Assembly (NCBI GenBank): GCA_023014335.1
Contig: JAECYW010000012.1
Location: forward strand, 1,178,001-1,242,000
DNA: 64,000 nt
Direction of reading: 5' to 3'
From: Galerina marginata
Lineage: Eukaryota > Basidiomycota > Agaricomycetes > Agaricales > Galerinaceae
In this document: piece after piece, positions 1-10,800 of the stretch
How positions within the stretch are numbered: the first letter of the stretch is position 1
How the letters are laid out: every line of letters starts with the position of its first letter
The notes under the pieces: generated by a model
The model's database searches: none
Told to the model about the DNA's origin: nothing
What the model saw: only the letters and a program-made list of their open reading frames with translations
Program-made: the position numbers and the translations under genes

Positions 1-111
1 ATTTACGTATTTAATATGTATTTGTTTAATAACAGTGTAAGTCTTAAGGCACTGCCTCACCCCAAAGTAAGAACTTGTTTTTGCCATGCGCAGCAATGGC
101 CTCTGACCAAG
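1..111 (+). mobile_element. 3' tail of a HINE-like non-autonomous Helentron (cut by window edge)
   Basis: Positions 67-111 match the 3' terminus of the non-autonomous elements described elsewhere in the window: GTAAGAACTTGT, then the hairpin GCCATGCGCAGCAATGGC, then CTCTGACCAAG followed by a host T. It sits inside the coding part of a Helentron copy, whose sequence resumes at 112. The first 60 bases do not obviously match the other copies and may be diverged element interior. The 5' part lies outside the window. Confidence 0.7.
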
Positions 112-348
112 TATATTAAAATTGAAAACCAAGACAAGAGTATAACTAGATTATCATTGAAAGGTATTATATATAGTGGAAGCAATCATTTTACATCAAG
201 ATTTATAGTTAATAATGAAATCTGGTACCATGATGGTATTTCTACTGGTGCTAAATGTATAAAACAAGGACAGTTAGATGATTTTGAAGGAGATTTATTA
301 TTTAAGTGCAAAAAGAAAGAAGCAGTGGTTGTTATATATGGAGTATAA
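112..348 (+). pseudogene. C-terminal remnant of a Helentron protein (USP-like peptidase end)
   Basis: The open frame from YIKIENQDKS to the stop at 346-348 is nearly identical to the last part of the Helentron helicase protein encoded on the minus strand at 43031-46822 (one K/E difference seen near the end). It contains the stretch SGSNHFTSRF and WYHDG, which I read as the His and Asp boxes of a ubiquitin-specific-protease-like (C19) domain. The upstream part of the gene is separated by a HINE-like tail (1-111) and lies outside the window, so this is a fragment of an interrupted copy. Confidence 0.75.
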
Positions 349-551
349 ATTGATAATAATTATACAGAGCTGATAATATACTGGTAGTTTGTAGAGTAAT
401 TTAGTTTAATTGCTAATTAGCTTTTTTCTAACTAATGTAGTTTAATTCAAACAGTTAAAAGGATATTTGTAACAAGTGTACTATTATAGATAAGAAGCAG
501 CAAAGAAAAAGAACTCGTTTTTGCCATGCGAAGCAATGGCCTCTAAACAAG
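112..551 (+). mobile_element. 3' end of a second Helentron copy
   Basis: From the C-terminal coding remnant the sequence runs through an AT-rich 3' UTR-like stretch to the hairpin GCCATGCGAAGCAATGGC (523-540) and the terminal CTCTAAACAAG (ending 551), followed by T. The same 3' end closes the large Helentron at 42824 in inverse orientation. A hairpin about 10 nt before the 3' end and insertion 5' of a T fit Helitron-superfamily biology. The hairpin loop differs from that of the HINE-like elements (GCGAAGCA against GCGCAGCA), so autonomous and non-autonomous ends can be told apart. Confidence 0.75.
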
Positions 552-1150
552 TTTAAAGCTATATTCCACTTCTATGATCGATCAATCAAATTCTCCTAGG
601 CTCGTAAAAAAAAGCTTTGTCACTTCCTTTTTAGGTGTAAGATCAATCTAGTCTTGTAGACCCTAGACGGTGTACCTTTAAAAATGGCGCTATATTCTTT
701 TTTATTTCAATATAGACTTGAAATTTTCCCATTCAGTTGCTAGGAACTTTGGAGTCGGACCGGAAATGTGTTAGGTCTGCTGACCGGACAAGAATCTAGA
801 ACCCTGTTTTTACATCTTGGCATTATCAAATCGGATCTTCTTTTCTATAACTAAATAGATGGTGATCTAGTTTCCAGACAACCTGTCAGGAACCCCACAG
901 TTAGAATTTGGCGGTTCTTGGTTTCTATGTCATTCAGAAGCTTTTTGTTATAGGGGCTCAATATATATTTGTACGTAACCCACCATAATTGATCTAAAAT
1001 GTATATCCATCCATACCCCAAAAAATCGGATCTTCTGTTTGATCCGATATCCATTTGGGAAGTCTGAGAGGTATAAGAAGCCACAGATTTCTTTCTGTCT
1101 ATCCAGTCGTTTTCCCTCAAATCTTTACTTTCATACACATTACACTCATT
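552..1150. other. Upstream region of the 1151-3707 gene, no gene seen
   Basis: AT-rich sequence with no convincing exon on either strand. It presumably holds the promoter of the gene starting at 1151. A short motif AATCGGATCTTCT occurs twice (around 829 and 1025), close to an inverted GATCCGAT; its meaning is unknown. Confidence 0.4.
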
Positions 1151-3707
1151 ATGCCACCTAAAAGAAAAGTCAAACAAGACTCCTCTTCAGAGGAAAATCA
1201 CAGGTAGATATTGAATTATCTGTTCTTCTTTGATATATGCTGAAAGTTATTGCTATTATTATAGTGCGAGTGAAAATGAAACCTCTGATGCTGCCTCTTT
1301 GTATGTTCTGCTTGTTGTATTTTACTTTTTTGAAGCTAAACAAACTTTCATTGCAGATCGGATCAGCCCCCACCTCCGTGCTTTTTTGCTTCTTTATCCA
1401 TGTTAAGATATTATGACACTAATACGGTTTTCTAGGGTTACTCCGAGAAGGTCTCAGAGAGTAGGGCCTCCTCAAGCAACTGCAGGAAGCCTGTGAGTAG
1501 TTAGTTCAGATATTTTGCCTCTTTTATTAATTATTCTATTAAACAGCTCCAAGTCTAAGAAGAAAAACATCGACACTGCTGCATTTACTCCAAGGTATTT
1601 TGGTCTTCATTTTTATGAACTTTATATTAAAGGCTATTTTAGTCCTGAACAGAAGTCACCAAAAAAACCTCGTCATACTTCTCAGTCAAAGCCTCCCAAC
1701 ACTCCTACGATGAAGTCTTCTGCCAAAAATTTGAAACTCAAATCACCTATTGTTTTGATTCAAACAAAGAGAAAGATTACCAATGCGATTAAGGAAGAGA
1801 CCGAATCAGAATCTGATATCATCAGTGAAGAGGAGGTTTTTGATAGTGATGATGCTGAAGTTGCAGAGGAAGATGAAGAAGAGGAGGCAGAAGATGAAAA
1901 AGAGGCAGAAGATGAAGATGAGGCAGAAGATGAAGAGGAGGAAGATGATGAACAAGATTCTGATGCTAATTTCATAGATGATGAAGCGTATGTTTTTTTT
2001 TTCCTTTTTCTTTTTGACTTTAAGCTAATTTTCCCTTTTCTGTTTTCCTTTTCTTAGGGAGGAGGATAACAGCTCAGAGGATGATAAGCTTCCTTTGAGT
2101 AAGTCCAAAGGAAAGGCTAAGACTAGGTGTGTATGGTATATTTTCTTCAGAATATTATTTAATCCAGTTTTTTTAGTAACAATCCTCAACGTCAGAAAAT
2201 CCTCAACACTGCCATGTATGTTCATTATTTTTGATTTCTATAATATGTTTACTTTGTTGACTTTTTCTGCCTTATAGAAAAAAGGCAAAGGAGGCTAAAT
2301 CGAAAGAAGAAAAGTCTTTTGCTAAGAGAAAAGATGATTTGAAAGATACTGGTGTTTATCTGGAGGATTTGATCACTAAAGATCCTCTTGAAAGGTATGC
2401 ATTTCTGTTGATTAATCAATTTTATTGCCTGATGCTATATATATACAGTCGTCCCAAGTTACGAAAATGCCAGATTTATGATAAAGACTTGGTTGATGTC
2501 TTCCTCGCCAAAACTTACAAGGATCTTCCCAAACTGCCTAGGTATCTACTTATTTACTGCCTATAGCTAATTGACTAACAATATTTCAGTGGATACACCA
2601 ACAATCGATATCTTCCTGCAGGTGAAGCACCGGAGCCTATGATGTATGTCTCAGAACTGCTGCCAAATTTGACAAAGACTAGCAAGAAGTAAACCGTTCT
2701 ATTCTATTTTGCTATTCTGTTTTAACTTTATTCTGATAGGTACTTGCTGGATTTGTTCACTTTTGTTTCGGACACAGGCACAAGCACCGTCAACTTGTCT
2801 AGGATTGAACCTTGTGACCTTATCGCCAAAAAACCAGACACTGGATCCATCTATCCTTTGATCACTTTACGAAACCAGAAAACTCCGGCTCTCTGTCTCA
2901 GTCTTATATGTGTTGATGAAGACTACACTCGTCATGCCAAGGATATTAATGGTTCATCGTACAAGATTCTAACGGGCGTAATTCAGACTATGGAATATGA
3001 AAGATTGGTTGCCACTCTCTGCTTGGTTTACAAGGTACCTGGTATCAAAACCCTGATGTCCAACAATCGCTGGTCTTTTTCATCCCGCCCCGGAAGCTCC
3101 AATAATAAAGCTCAAAGTATGTTTATTTGACTTTAATCATTTATTCATCTCAATAATGTTGCTAATAGATTCATATGGCCGCGCCGGTCCTTCTCGTCCT
3201 ATGGGCACCAAGAAGTTGAGTCCTGCCAATGCACAGCAGGCTCAATTCAAAAATTCAAAGTGGAAGCTGGGATATACCTGTGATGAGACCAGTGAGTTTC
3301 TCATTGATATCTTGTTTTTAAAGATATTAACTTGTTTATAACCAGTTCCTATCTTGGATGGGAGATCTCTTCAGATTGATCTTCCAAAAGGTCTACGCAA
3401 GGTTGCCGAAACTCTTCCTGTCTTTCCAGGAGATATTCCAACTGGATCTTTGACTCTTGTTGGATACACCACTTTGGGTTATAACTCGCAGAAGTCCCCG
3501 GATGAGCTTACGATTGGAACCAACATCTGTTGGGCTGTGGTTTTGGCAACACCAAAGGCGTAAGTGCAATAACCTTTTATACTTTTAAAAAACATATTAA
3601 TTAATAGGGTTTTATCAGGTAGAAGGATCTATGACTTTCCTCGATCTATGTGGCATGATGATCCCTTGTTTGATATGTTGAGACAAAGGTTATCAGAGCT
3701 TCATTGA
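1151..3707 (+). CDS. Hypothetical protein, acidic N-terminus, 15 exons
   Basis: I do not recognise this family. Exons read as 1151-1203, 1265-1300, 1357-1377, 1436-1492, 1547-1594, 1643-1987, 2058-2126, 2177-2215, 2278-2394, 2449-2541, 2590-2643, 2740-3116, 3169-3291, 3346-3559 and 3608-3707; each junction keeps the frame with GT-AG borders, although the small exons around 1300-1500 are less certain. The protein starts MPPKRKVKQDSSSEE and has a disordered basic/Ser-rich head, then a long Glu/Asp tract (residues about 95-190) and a Lys-rich linker. A probably globular C-terminal half follows, with phrases such as LLDLFTFVSDTG, LTLVGYTTLGYN and NICWAVVLATP. Basic and acidic low-complexity heads are common in nuclear proteins, so a nuclear role is a guess. 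Stop at 3705-3707. It looks intact and is not interrupted by the neighbouring elements. Confidence 0.7.
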
Positions 3708-3893
3708 GTCTTTCTTGTCATTTGGATGTTTTCATTGTTATTCAACTAACAATGTTCAACTCAATCTTGTCACATACTTGTATTCTCTCTGCATCTCATC
3801 ACACGCCACGCAATACTTTCTTGTATATATCTCATCAAATGGCTCTTGAATCACCGCTTGTAAAATGTCTGCATGTCAATATATTTTGTGTTA

Positions 3894-4278
3894 TTACAAG
3901 TTCTTACGTAGTAAAAGAACTTGTTTTCCGGCCTGCATAGCAGGCAGAAATGGTTCCTAACAAAACCAATGGAAATTCTCCCACTGCTATAGTGACCCTG
4001 CATGGTTTCTGTATCTCAGCCATTACTCAGCCAATTTTTATGATCTTGGTATCAAAAAATTCGTAAAAATCAGGGCCTTCCTGGTCACGTGACCAGGCCG
4101 TTTTAGGCTTGTTAGATCCGCCTTATTTTTCTGCTTTTTTTGAGTATAAGATCATCCCAATCGGTTCAGATTTGAGCGGACTATGCATTATTTACTCATT
4201 TAACCTTTATTTATAGTCGCACTTACCCGGAAAGTAAGAACTTGTTTTTGCCATGCGCAGCAATGGCCTCTGAACAAG
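3894..4278 (+). mobile_element. HINE-like element, minimal form (385 bp, n = 0)
   Basis: Starts TTACAAGTTCTTAC, followed by a GTTCTT/AAGAAC hairpin and then GCCTGCATAGCAGGC (6-bp stem). Ends with GTAAGAACTTGT, the hairpin GCCATGCGCAGCAATGGC and CTCTGAACAAG before a host T. ACAAGTTCTTAC at the 5' end is the inverse of GTAAGAACTTGT, which lies about 45 nt inside the 3' end: an asymmetric terminal inverted repeat, a hallmark described for Helentrons and their non-autonomous HINE derivatives. Internal palindrome CCTGGTCACGTGACCAGG at 4080-4097. No coding capacity. It lies between the end of the 1151-3707 gene and the 3' end of the SET gene. Confidence 0.8.
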
Positions 4279-4375
4279 TTTGCTCTCAGTATCAGAATGG
4301 CAAAATTTGACTGAATTTCAGGGTTATAAAAACATACAAAGAGGTCATAAAAGTGTCAATACAGCAGATGGTATG

Positions 4376-4708
4376 TTAATTTGGTCCCAGCTTGCGATTC
4401 TCTTTTTGTTTTGCTCTTTTGTTCTTTTTGGCTTTGTCTCTTTCCTCAATGTTAATCTGATCTTCTTCCTTCTTAGATACTTCTGCCTCCTCCTCCTCAT
4501 CTGGTATTTCCCTGCAATCTTCACATAAGCATTCAGCTCCATTCTCCTTGAAGTAGTCAACCCCATAGCAAAGCAAGATTTCTTCCTTGGCTTTGATATT
4601 CTTTGTTGCCATAATGGTAAAAGCATATGTGTTTCGAATAGCAATAAACTATCCAGATTTATTAATATTAAATACCTGTAAACAAGAATTGAAACTCACC
4701 TCAACATT
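4376..4708 (-). pseudogene. SET-domain gene, 3' part (split by the KDZ transposon)
   Basis: This is the end of the gene that starts at 27557. Reading on the minus strand from the KDZ border, AAT GTT GAG (4708-4700) finishes exon 2. An intron of 51 nt follows (4699-4649), then exon 3 (4648-4376) encodes FIAIRNTYAFTIMATKNIK, EEILLCYGVDYF and a post-SET-like Cys cluster ECLCEDC, ending in a Lys/Glu-rich tail. CYGVDYF corresponds to the conserved late SET motif that completes the cofactor and substrate site. With the transposon and one target duplication removed, the two parts give an uninterrupted 324-residue protein, so the only lesion visible is the insertion. Confidence 0.8.
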
Positions 4709-4716
4709 ATAAGAAA
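4709..4716. repeat. Target-site duplication of the KDZ element, left copy
   Basis: ATAAGAAA directly before the left terminus CACTTCAGGATCC; the same 8 bases directly follow the right terminus at 26814-26821. An 8-bp duplication is the length reported for KDZ-type elements. Confidence 0.9.
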
Positions 4717-5466
4717 CACTTCAGGATCCCAAATTGAAGTACCTCTTAGGTAGACAAAACTCCTATGTTAAACCATACCTAAGAGGTACAAAATAAAACA
4801 TTTTTGCTAACAATAAATTTACAGAAGGTATTGAAAACAATATTTTTAACAATACATTTCTTATGAACCCCCCTTCAAAAAAAAAAGATAAAATGTCTTC
4901 CATTAAGATATTTTTTAATATCTTTTAGAAATTAAAAACAATCAGGGTGTCCTGGGTCCAGGTTTCTACAAACATTTTCCCGGGCTTCTGGTAGGTTTTT
5001 ACAGTTGATTTATATATGCAGAGGCTGCATTTTTGAGCCATGTTCTGCACATCTATTGGCATCCTAAATCAAATAATATGATATAAATCCCCAGGAATTC
5101 ATTAGAATATCTGTATGCAATATATAGCCAGAACTAGCCAGAAATCAAGGATATAGTACAGCCATTTATCAGAATTTTTTCCCATATATATGGTTGGAAA
5201 TTTAAATAAATCCAGCCATAATTTTCCATATAAATTCCTAGGATATTCTGTATATATGCCAGAACTACTACATATATAGTCCAAGGATTCAAATAAATAT
5301 GCCTAGAATTTTCCATATATATGCCTAGGATTACAGCTAGGAAATCAAATAAATATGCCAAAAACTTTCCATATATATGCCCAGGATTACAGCTAGGAAA
5401 TCAAATAAATATGCCCAAAACTTTCCATATATATGCCCAGGATTACAGTTAGGAATTCAAATAAAT
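4717..5466. repeat. KDZ left terminal inverted repeat
   Basis: About 750 bp matching 26065-26813 in inverse orientation. The differences I saw are one base of a poly-A tract near 4885 and single substitutions such as near 5160. The repeat ends in the 56-bp tandem repeat region, where left and right diverge. A secondary inverted pair, ACCTCTTAGGTA and TACCTAAGAGGT (about 4740 and 4780), lies just inside the terminus. Confidence 0.88.
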
Positions 5467-5610
5467 ATGCCCAAAACTTTCCATATATATGCCCAGGATT
5501 ACAGTTAGGAATTCAAATAAATATGCCCAAAACTTTCCATATATATGCCCAGGATTACAGTTAGGAATTCAAATAAATATGCCCAGAATTTTCCATATAT
5601 ATGCCTAGCA
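5291..5610. repeat. 56-bp tandem repeat inside the KDZ left end
   Basis: Five to six copies of a 56-bp unit that starts AAATAAATATGCCCAAAACT and ends GTTAGGAATTC, the last ones degraded. About three copies in inverse orientation occur at 26065-26250, so the left end carries extra units. Candidate binding region for the transposase, by analogy only. Confidence 0.8.
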
Positions 5611-6179
5611 TTATGGATCTATGCCTGAAATTCTTATATATATGTCTATAGCCAGAATTTCAATCCAGGAATCAAGAGAAATATAAATATAATTTTCCAT
5701 ATATGTCCAGGATATTCCATATCTACAGCTGGAAATGTCTATGTGTATCACAAGAATATTTAACCTGCACCTTTAAAACAACCCCAAAAAAGTCTTTTTC
5801 AGCCCAGAATGGATTGAGAAATGGCTAATTATGTGAAATTCATCAAATTTAGCTGTATCTGAGTGATTTCTGAGCCATTTTGGGTGTTATTGGCTTGCTT
5901 TAAGTGGTAAATCTGTATAGGTAGTGGGTACAGGTCCTCATAGTACAAATATGGGTAGATGCCAGGTTTTCTAAGGCTTACTCATGCATTTGCCTACTAA
6001 CTTCTGGATCGTTATTAGGTGTGGCTAGTGTTTGAAAGTTCAGTCCTAAGACTAAAAAAAACTGAACAAGAACTGGACCAGGACCAAAAAAGACTGAATT
6101 GTACAGTCTGGTTTTTGATTTTTGAGATTGTAAGACCAGAATATCAGAGCAATGCCCTCAGTCTTATGAGCCTCAGAAA

Positions 6180-7350
6180 AAATGTTGTTAGAACATTCAA
6201 ATAAATTACAAAATTATCTTCAACAATGTTTTACAGGCTTGTAAATATGATGAAATTGTTTTCAGAACATTTTAAAGTCAAACCATTTGACAGTATCTAC
6301 TTCAAAATGAATTGTACTTTGGTAAGCCCAATAAATGATCTCTGAAAATGTTTTACAGGCTTATAACCAAGATAAAACATTTCCAGATTGTTTTTAAAGT
6401 AAATTCATTTCACAAAATCTTTTTCAAAATGTATTGCACATATTTGTAAGCAATTATCAAAAGAATTCTACAGGCTGGTCGCCGACATGAAAACATTGCC
6501 AGGACACTACCAAGTAAATTCACTTTATGAAATGTTTTTTAAAACATATTGTACATACACAGTCCAAGAAAACAATCTCCAACAATGTTTTACAGGCTTG
6601 AAAATGAGATCAAAAAATTCCCAGAACATTTCCAAAGTAAATTCATTTTTCAGAACCTTCTTCAAAAGGTATTGCCTATTTGTAAGCAATCATCAAAAAC
6701 ATTTTTCAGGCTGGTCAATAAGATGAAAACATTTTCAGAATACTTTCAAGTAAATTCATTCTATAGAATGTTCTTTAAAAGTGTATGGTACTCACATAGT
6801 TCAATAAAATGTTCTCCAACAATGTTTTGCAGGCTTGAAAGTGAGATCAAAAAATTCCTAGAACATTTCCAAGTAAATTCATTTTTCAGAACCTTCTTCA
6901 AAAGATACTGCCTATTTGTAAGCAATCATCAAAAACATTTTACAGGCTGGTCAATAAGATGAAAACATTTTCAGAATACTTTCAACTACATTCATTCTAT
7001 AGAATGTTCTTTAAAAGCATATGGTACTTATATAGTTCAATAAAATGATCTCCAACAATGTTTTACAGGCTTGAAAGTAAGATCGAAACATTTTCAGAAC
7101 ATTTTCAAAGTAAATTCCATTACAGAATCTTCTTCAAAATGTATTGCACATTTGTAAATAATCTCCAATAACATTCCACAGACTGGTCACCAAAATGAAA
7201 ACATTTCCAGAACATTTCCAAGTAAATTCATTTTATGGAACATTCTTTAAAAACATGTTGTATCTACAGAGTTCAATAAAATGTTCCAGAACTTGCAAAA
7301 AAAGTCTGCCACAATGTTCCAGGAAAATGATTTACAGTATAATCAGTCTG
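6180..7350. repeat. Degenerate subterminal repeat field of the KDZ element (left)
   Basis: Recurring anchors CAGGCTTG (about 6234, 6593, 6831, 7066) and CAGGCTGGTC or a variant (about 6473, 6707, 6945, 7179) alternate at roughly 120 nt, giving a composite period of about 238 nt with AACATTTTCAGAA-type cores. No coding sense. Similar ACATTTT-rich units lie inside the right end (25200-25800). Confidence 0.7.
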
Positions 7351-7359
7351 ACAAAATGA

Positions 7360-7834
7360 TCCTCAATCATTCATAAGGCATTAATGTACTCTAAATATGT
7401 ATCTGAATGTGCATTTCTATCAATGTGCCAAATCATTTTCAAAGCTATCCCAAAGATCAATCTGCTTGGTCACTGACCTGACAAAAAACATATTGCAAAA
7501 CAAATTACCAAGTCAAATGACCCCAAAAACATATCCCACACTTACCTGTTATCCAGTTTAAAAATTAGCTTAGGCAGAAACTTCCAGGTCAAGGAAATGA
7601 TTGTAAGTGTGGAGGTGCTAACCATAAAACTAAAATATGGTAGCTGGATCCACAATCCAAAGAAAATGAAAGACAAGATGCAGGAGTAAAGCAGGCATGA
7701 CTACTATGGGTATATACGAAATGAGAGTATTGCGAGTTGGCCAAAAGAATGACTGCAGTATAGATAGAAGGAGTTGGACCTGGTATCTAGCCTAAGACGA
7801 TCAAACACCCTAAAAATCAGCACTGAGAATCTGC
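7360..7834. other. Intergenic, 3' side of cargo gene A
   Basis: No exon or repeat is convincing here. It lies between the subterminal repeats and the stop of cargo gene A and probably holds that gene's 3' UTR. Confidence 0.4.
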
Positions 7835-10800
7835 TTACTCCTCCTGATCATCATCAGGTGAGGCATACCGAATGCGTTTGATCTGGGGCCTGTTCCGTGG
7901 AGGTGATGACATTTCTTCAATGGGAGAAGAACCCACCACCTGAGAGGGAATGCGATTGGTGGTGCGGTTAGAAGGTGGGCCTCGCATGATAGGGTTATAG
8001 AAGATATCTCGACCATCTGGCTTCACAGGAACAGAGTGAGAAGGTGGCCCAGAATAGGAAACCGCCTGGCGAGTAGGATTTGAAATGGCCTTGGATGACT
8101 GGCCAGAGTAAGATGCAGCCTGACGAGTAGCTGCTTTGGTAGTAGCAACATTGGACGATTGGGAAAGGTGGGAGTGGGGATTGCCATGGGAGTAAGTGAT
8201 GTGCGTGTACTGATTGCGACCCAAGTCACCTCGAGAATGCAAAAGTCTAGTATCTTGGATGAGTGAGTTTTGAAGGCCTTGCTGAAGGTCAACATCTTCC
8301 ATATCAACGTCAATTGGTTGTACTTCTTTAGCATTCCTTTCACGTAACTGTTTGAAGGTGTCAACCAGACTAGATCGATCACGTGGGTCACCAGTTGGAC
8401 GAGATGACCCCTGGACAAACTCATCCTCTCTCAAAGATGTATGATGAAAGAATGATGGAACAGCGGTAGGAGAGAGAGGACGGGTAGAAGGAATGTTTGG
8501 TTTGGCAATGAAGGATGTAGAAGGGCGTGAAGACTTGGTGGGTACCATTGGCTGCAATGAATCAACAGAGGAAACTTTCGATTCCTTAGGTTTAGCAATT
8601 GAAGTGTCCCGAGTCAGAGTATCCCTGATGGTGACCAACACAAGACCCATGTCAGAGACAACCAATGGGATCCTGTTGTACTGTGAAGAGCCACGTTGAT
8701 ATTCCATCTGATCTAAACAGCAAGTCAACAAAAGATTGCAAACATTCAGTCATAGAAAGCTTACCTTCAGTCCAAGGGTCAAGTTTGAACTTGAGGTCAG
8801 AAGTGTCTGCATCCTTTTTAAAGTGTTGAGGACCCAAGCCAGCAACCAAAGAGACCCAGTTCCTTGCAACAAGGGAGGTGACAAGAAACCCTGGAGCACC
8901 AGGGTGGATGAACACAGAAGAGGGCCAAGTAACAACAAATTGTTTTTTGACAGCCTCAGTACAAAGGATACTCCAAGGGAAGTTACCGCGACCAGAATTA
9001 AAACGACCTGATCCCAAATAAGTACAATCAAAACAAGAGATAACAAAGTCAGGAAACATACCATATTGATGAAGCGCCCATTTTCGGCCCAAAGCCTCAG
9101 GTGTTAGCAAAGGAAACTCAGGCTTAACAGCCGTTGAGGCACTTGAGGCTTTAACAGCAGTTGGATTCTTGGCCACTTTTGCAATCGTTGAAGTGCTCGC
9201 GGCCTGGGTAGACAGAAGACCACCGGACTTCATCTCATTACTACCAGACGCAACGTGGATGGCTGCATATTCCCCTCTGATATCACGCACCAAATGAGAA
9301 TCAACAAAAGAAACCAACAATTAAGATGCATACCTTGCCAGACCAGTTGCCCGATTAAGAAGTTGGTTCATTGGAAGCCGGCTCCTGGACACAGCATTCA
9401 TCAAGAGGCTCGACGAAAGGACACATTTACCCGGGAACTGGAGACCCAAAGGATCATCCCCAACATAGGACAACCCAGCAAAAATTTGGATCTCGGGATC
9501 CTCGGCAGTGATAGCATGGATCTAAACTTGGTCAGAGGCCATTGCTGCGCATGGCAAAAACAAGTTCTTACTTTCAAGGTGAGTCCGACTATAAATAAAG
9601 GTTAAATGAGTAAATAATGCATAGTCCGCTCAAATCTGAACCGATTGGGATGATCTTATACTCAAAAAAAGCAGAAAAATGAGGCGGATCTAACAAGCCT
9701 AAAACAACCTGGTCACGTAACCAGGAAGGCCCTGATTTTTACGATTTTTTTGAGACCAAGATCATAAAAATTGGCCCAGTAATGGCTGAGATACAGAAAC
9801 CATGCAGGGTCACTATAGCAGTGGGAGAATTTCCAACCATTGCGTTAGGAATGTTTTCTGCCTGCTATGCAGGCCAGAAAACAAGTTCTTTTACTACGTA
9901 AGAACTTGTAACAAGATTAATTATTAGACTACAATAAGAAACTTGTAACAAGATTAATTTATACGTCGCTTAGTTTTTATCAGATTGCCTTGAAACAAAA
10001 TGTGTAATTATCAGAAAAATCAGGGCTAAAATATGGTGTCACATGCGTATTGTCACATCTTCATGTGACTTCCCAAATGCGGAATATTGTTGAAAACACA
10101 GTAAATAAGCTATATTGAGAGATTTTAAAGACATTAAAATAAAATAAAAATACTGATAATGTTTTTTTTACCTAAGAGATGGTCTGTGCACACATATCAC
10201 ATGACATATCCCTGAGAATATTTTTGTCCAAGTTGGTGCATTACCAAATCCAAGGCAATTGCACAAAGTCCTGCTGTGAGTTTGATTATGTAAGCTTCTA
10301 GAACATTATTTCCATGTTATTTGGTCATGTTTTGCAATGTTTGGTGTGCCTTTTATGGGTTATCCAGTCAGTTTAACACCAATTTTGCGATTTTCACTGA
10401 GTTAAGCTGGCTGTTTGCCAGATTTGGACATCATGACATCATTGCAAAACATATGTAAATATTTGTACATTATTTTAGATTGGTCTGGGTAACATATTTT
10501 AGTATATCTAGCTCACTGAAATTCATTTTAAGTGTAAATTTACACAAATTTGCGTTTTTTGGGTCGTGTGAACAGGTCACATGACCTAATCAACCCTGGA
10601 TACACATGCCACATGAAAGCCCTGATTTTTACGATTTTTTTGAGACCAAGATCATAAAAATTGGCCCAGTAATGGCTGAGATACAGAAACCATGCAGGGT
10701 CACTATAGCAGTGGGAGAATTTCCAACCATTGCGTTAGGAATGTTTTCTGCCTGCTATGCAGGCCAGAAAACAAGTTCTTTTACTACGTAAGAACTTGTA

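Noticed and set aside
1760..1975. Ser-rich minus-strand open frame
   Set aside because: Antisense of the Glu/Asp tract of the 1151-3707 gene.
5102..5361. Open frames within the KDZ inverted repeats (also at 26170-26429)
   Set aside because: They occur in both repeats because these are inverse copies; the content is AT-rich tandem repeat without coding character.
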